Source of the DNA: Actinomycetaceae bacterium
GTDB lineage: Bacteria > Actinomycetota > Actinomycetes > Actinomycetales > Actinomycetaceae
Reading direction: 5' to 3'
Length of the DNA stretch: 64,000 bases
Assembly: GCA_030538185.1 (NCBI GenBank)
Contig: JAUNUK010000001.1
Span: 174,296-238,295, forward strand
A program made the position numbers and the translations under genes. The stretch's first letter is position 1. Each line of letters starts with the position of its first letter. The notes under the pieces are model-generated. The model saw only the letters and a list, made by a program, of their open reading frames with translations. It was not told the origin of the DNA and searched no databases. Positions 62,082-64,000 of the stretch are shown here, one piece after another.

Positions 62082-62891
62082 CTATTGACGCTGTTGGTCG
62101 ATCCAGTTTAGGCCTGCTTCGAAGGCTGGGGCCCAGAATGCGAAGTCGTGTTCGCCGGCGGTGTAGCGCTCGGTAACGCCCAGGCCAGCGGCGCGCGCGG
62201 CCAACGCAAAACGCTCAGAGTCCGCCAGTTTGGGGTCTTCCTGCCCGCAGGTCAGCCACAGTTTAGGCGACAGTTCCAGACTTATTGGCGAGGGCGGTTC
62301 ACCAAGCACCCCAGCGCCAACAGCATCTGTGGCGTCACGAGTCCCTGCCCCTGCGCCCCTGTTGTCGATCAGGCGAAAGAGGTCGTCGCCCTCGGAAATG
62401 GTTGGTGCGGCCAGGCAAGAAAGCTCGGGGTGGCGGGCCAGGAATTCCGGGCTGGTGATGTCCAAGGCGCCGGACAAGCTAAGGGCGGCGGCGAAGGTTT
62501 CAGGGTGGCGCAAGGCTGCTTTGACGGCGCCGTAACCGCCCATGGACAGGCCCGCAACGAAGGTGTTTTCGCGTTTGGTTGACACGCGAAACGTTGCGCG
62601 TACGAGGGCGGGCAGTTCCTCGGCGACCCAGGTGAACCAGCGAAGGTGCTGGTCGCGGTCGATATACCAGGTGCGCGCGGCGGACGGGAAAACGCAGACG
62701 ATGTTGCGGTTGGCACTCAGGTGTTCGACCGGCACGCGGCGGGTGAAAACCGTGTCGTCGTGGCGCAGGCCGTGCAAGAAAATCAGCAGCGCAGGCGGGT
62801 TGTCGGGGTCGGGTTCGTCGGGCAGCGTCACGGTGACGGAGGTAAAGGTGTCCAAGGATTTCGAAAACAGGTTCATCCGAGCCATCGCCAT
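62082..62891 (-). CDS. Alpha/beta-hydrolase esterase (esterase D type)
   Basis: 269 residues. LLIFLHGLRHDDTVF (oxyanion-hole strand), VAGLSMGGYGAVKAALRHPE with nucleophile Ser in GLSMG, TCGQEDPKLADSE (acid) and GEHDFAFW (histidine) form a complete triad. Resembles tributyrin esterase/EstA-type acyl esterases. Substrate unknown; no signal peptide, so cytosolic. Start ATG 62891, with alternatives at 62885 and 62876. Confidence 0.85.
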   Translation of the reverse strand: MAMARMNLFSKSLDTFTSVTVTLPDEPDPDNPPALLIFLHGLRHDDTVFTRRVPVEHLSANRNIVCVFPSAARTWYIDRDQHLRWFTWVAEELPALVRATFRVSTKRENTFVAGLSMGGYGAVKAALRHPETFAAALSLSGALDITSPEFLARHPELSCLAAPTISEGDDLFRLIDNRGAGAGTRDATDAVGAGVLGEPPSPISLELSPKLWLTCGQEDPKLADSERFALAARAAGLGVTERYTAGEHDFAFWAPAFEAGLNWIDQQRQ

Positions 62892-62911
62892 GCCAGCATC
62901 CTACCAAGATC

Positions 62912-62981
62912 GCTGAGCCTATGGCCTGAGCCTATTCAGTGGGGGCCTACCCGCCAAATAGGCTCAGACCATAGGCTCAGC
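62912..62981. repeat. 25-bp inverted repeat in the esterase-rplJ divergent region
   Basis: 62912-62936 pairs with 62957-62981 over 25 bp with a single C/T difference (a G-U pair as RNA), loop of 20 bases. Each arm contains two GAGCCTAT copies. It lies 20 bp upstream of the esterase start and well upstream of rplJ. No T-tract. Possibly an operator for a dimeric or tetrameric regulator, or a transcript-end hairpin. Confidence 0.85.
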
Positions 62982-63106
62982 AAGCATTGTGGGGGAGTTC
63001 ACGGGTGCTACATTTGGGGACCGCCTCAACACCCTGCTACGCTGGTACACGCCAAAGACCGTCGGTTTAAGAAGACTGTCACAGCCAGGACGCAACGCCC
63101 TCGGCA

Positions 63107-63316
63107 ATGATAGTGACCGGCGCAGGTGAACAGACGCGAAAGCTGCGGCCCGAAAACAAGGCCGCAAACATGCCCTGGCCACCGGTGCCGGGGCTTTTTT
63201 CATGTCCGGTGCGGCCCCGCCAAAGCGAGCAAAGCGCACGCCAAAGCAGGAACCCGCCCCGCGCGCGAAAGAAGCCACCTTCGCAGAAACCGGCGGCATA
63301 CACCGGAAGGAGGGCC
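63107..63316 (+). promoter_or_regulatory. L10 leader region of the rplJ-rplL operon
   Basis: The 210 bases before rplJ are open in the rplJ frame but look like an RNA leader. GCGGCC-GGCCGC (63145-63167 region) forms one hairpin; GCCCTGGC (63172-63179) with GCCGGGGC (63187-63194) then TTTTTT forms an attenuator-like terminator 117 bp upstream of the ATG. Many bacteria regulate this operon by L10(L12)4 binding such leaders. A motif copy lies just upstream at 63096. Confidence 0.65.
63172..63200 (+). terminator. Attenuator-like terminator in the rplJ leader
   Basis: An 8-bp stem with one G-T pair, 7-base loop, followed directly by six T. Located upstream of the rplJ ribosome binding site, so it would regulate the operon rather than end a gene. 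GGGGC can alternatively pair with GGCCCC further down. Confidence 0.7.
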
Positions 63317-63835
63317 ATGGCGAATCCCAAGAAGATTGCCGCAGTTGAAGGCATCGTGGAACGTTTCCGCGAGGCTAATGCTGTTGTGCTCACCGAGTAT
63401 CGCGGGTTGACCGTGCAGCAGATGAAAGACCTGCGCACGCGCCTGGGCTCGGACGTGAAATACGCCGTGGTGAAGAATACGCTTGCAAAGATTGCGGCCA
63501 AGGAAGTCGGACTTGACTCCCTGGTTGGCAACCTGTCGGGCCCGACCGCGATCGCCTACGTAAAGGGCGACCCGGTAGCGGCTGCGAAAACGCTGAGCAC
63601 CTTTGCCAAGGAAAACCCCCTGCTGGTACTCAAGGGTGGCGTCATGGACGGCAACGAGCTGTCCGCTGACGACATCAAGAAGCTGGCTTCCCTGGAATCT
63701 CGCGAGGTTCTATTGGCGAAGTCCGCTGGCGTCCTCAAGGCGCTTATGTACCAGGCAGCATACATGTTCACCGCACCCGCCTCGAAGGCTGTGCGCACCG
63801 TGGACGCCCTGCGCGAAAAGCAGGAAGCGGCCTGA
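63317..63835 (+). CDS. rplJ: 50S ribosomal protein L10
   Basis: 172 residues. MANPKKIAAVEGIVERFREA, then NAVVLTEYRGLTVQQMKDLR and the C-terminal helical L12-binding region. ATG 63317 has AAGGAGGG upstream; the longer in-frame ORF to 63107 is leader. Holds the L12 dimers on the ribosomal stalk. Followed by rplL after 94 bp. Confidence 0.96.
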   Translation: MANPKKIAAVEGIVERFREANAVVLTEYRGLTVQQMKDLRTRLGSDVKYAVVKNTLAKIAAKEVGLDSLVGNLSGPTAIAYVKGDPVAAAKTLSTFAKENPLLVLKGGVMDGNELSADDIKKLASLESREVLLAKSAGVLKALMYQAAYMFTAPASKAVRTVDALREKQEAA

Positions 63836-63929
63836 CGCGAGAGCAGGCCACCTGGCCGCGTGGCACCCGCCGCGCGACCGCCCAACAAACACCTGCACTC
63901 GCACGCAGGACTAGGAAAGGAAACGCCCC

Positions 63930-64000
63930 ATGGCGAAGCTAACACCAGAAGAGCTCATTGATGCTTTCAAGGAACTGACCCTCATTGAACTGTCCGACTT
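63930..64000 (+). CDS. rplL: 50S ribosomal protein L7/L12 (partial, runs off the window)
   Basis: The first 23 codons are visible: MAKLTPEELIDAFKELTLIE matches the start of L7/L12, the stalk protein that recruits translation factors. GAAAGGA lies about 9 bases upstream of the ATG. The frame continues beyond base 64000. Confidence 0.93.
   Translation, partial: MAKLTPEELIDAFKELTLIELSD

Larger units (their letters stand above)
721..63103. repeat. Dispersed CGAGGGCG motif family (57 copies by hand count)
   Basis: Plus-orientation copies start at 721, 795, 3187, 4786, 5576, 8925, 10494, 13106, 14666, 15386, 16022, 17823, 19530, 21384, 21459, 23322, 26079, 28347, 28623, 30744, 31599, 33949, 36690, 36813, 44772, 45398, 45996, 47163, 49590, 50388, 62289 and 62603. 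Minus-orientation copies (CGCCCTCG) start at 1999, 6377, 7413, 9349, 10299, 11202, 14642, 16342, 19653, 22113, 24156, 27199, 28368, 30888, 35961, 36530, 36831, 41101, 44262, 50162, 56928, 58118, 60370, 62387 and 63096. Frequent extended form TTNCCGAGGGCGG. Positions were read by eye; a few may be missed. Confidence 0.85.

Noticed and set aside
721..63103. CGAGGGCG as a KOPS or Chi element
   Set aside because: 32 versus 25 copies in the two orientations gives no clear polarity, and inverted pairing is not expected for such elements.
1..64000. CRISPR arrays, rRNA genes, insertion-sequence transposases, prophage genes
   Set aside because: None seen in any frame or as regularly spaced repeats.

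Overview
This window looks like chromosomal DNA from a moderately G+C-rich actinobacterium, best guess family Actinomycetaceae (inference; genus not assigned). The evidence is gene order: nuoH-N, a polyprenyl diphosphate synthase, htpX, yajQ, tRNA-Tyr, tRNA-Thr, tRNA-Met, rpmG, murB, an adenosine deaminase, an aspartate aminotransferase, tRNA-Trp, secE, nusG, rplK, rplA and later rplJ-rplL. This follows the order I remember from Streptomyces and mycobacteria. GTG and TTG starts, NusG and SecE with actinobacterial features, and menaquinone-type respiratory genes agree with it. A chemotaxis receptor gene suggests a motile relative. The arginine deiminase operon and a lactate/glycolate-type dehydrogenase suggest facultative or anaerobic, amino-acid-using metabolism.

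Layout: 0-9.2 kb is the 3' part of the complex I operon (nuoH is cut by the window edge), translationally coupled to a polyprenyl diphosphate synthase that probably makes the quinone side chain. 9.4-14.6 kb holds a ferredoxin-NADP reductase-like flavoprotein, signal peptidase I, HtpX, a methyl-accepting chemotaxis protein and YajQ. 14.8-15.4 kb is the tRNA/rpmG block. A 310-bp imperfect palindrome follows. 15.8-26.4 kb carries murB with a coupled membrane protein, a deaminase, a HemC-HemD-like fusion that has lost key HemC residues, an aminotransferase and a large FAD/Fe-S dehydrogenase. 26.6-33.1 kb has two ion-coupled transporters, tRNA-Trp and secE-nusG-rplK-rplA.

33.2-63 kb lies between rplA and rplJ and looks like an accessory region: arcA-arcB-arcC, an arginine:glycine amidinotransferase-like gene, two transporters, a TetR-type regulator, a DUF4143-type ATPase, an amidohydrolase, five toxin-antitoxin modules (one with a truncated PIN toxin), a 4240-residue secreted Ig-like repeat protein with C-terminal cell-wall-binding repeats, a PspC protein and an esterase. 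rplJ and the start of rplL close the window, behind a leader with an attenuator-like terminator.

The most unusual signal is not a gene. The octamer CGAGGGCG (often TTNCCGAGGGCGG) occurs 57 times by hand count on both strands, inside and between genes, roughly once per 1.1 kb. Several copies are paired as inverted repeats in intergenic hairpins. Density, lack of strong strand bias and hairpin pairing resemble the DNA uptake sequences of Neisseria and Haemophilus. A second dispersed family built on GGTGAC/GTCACC hairpins occurs three times, two copies flanking the giant surface-protein gene.
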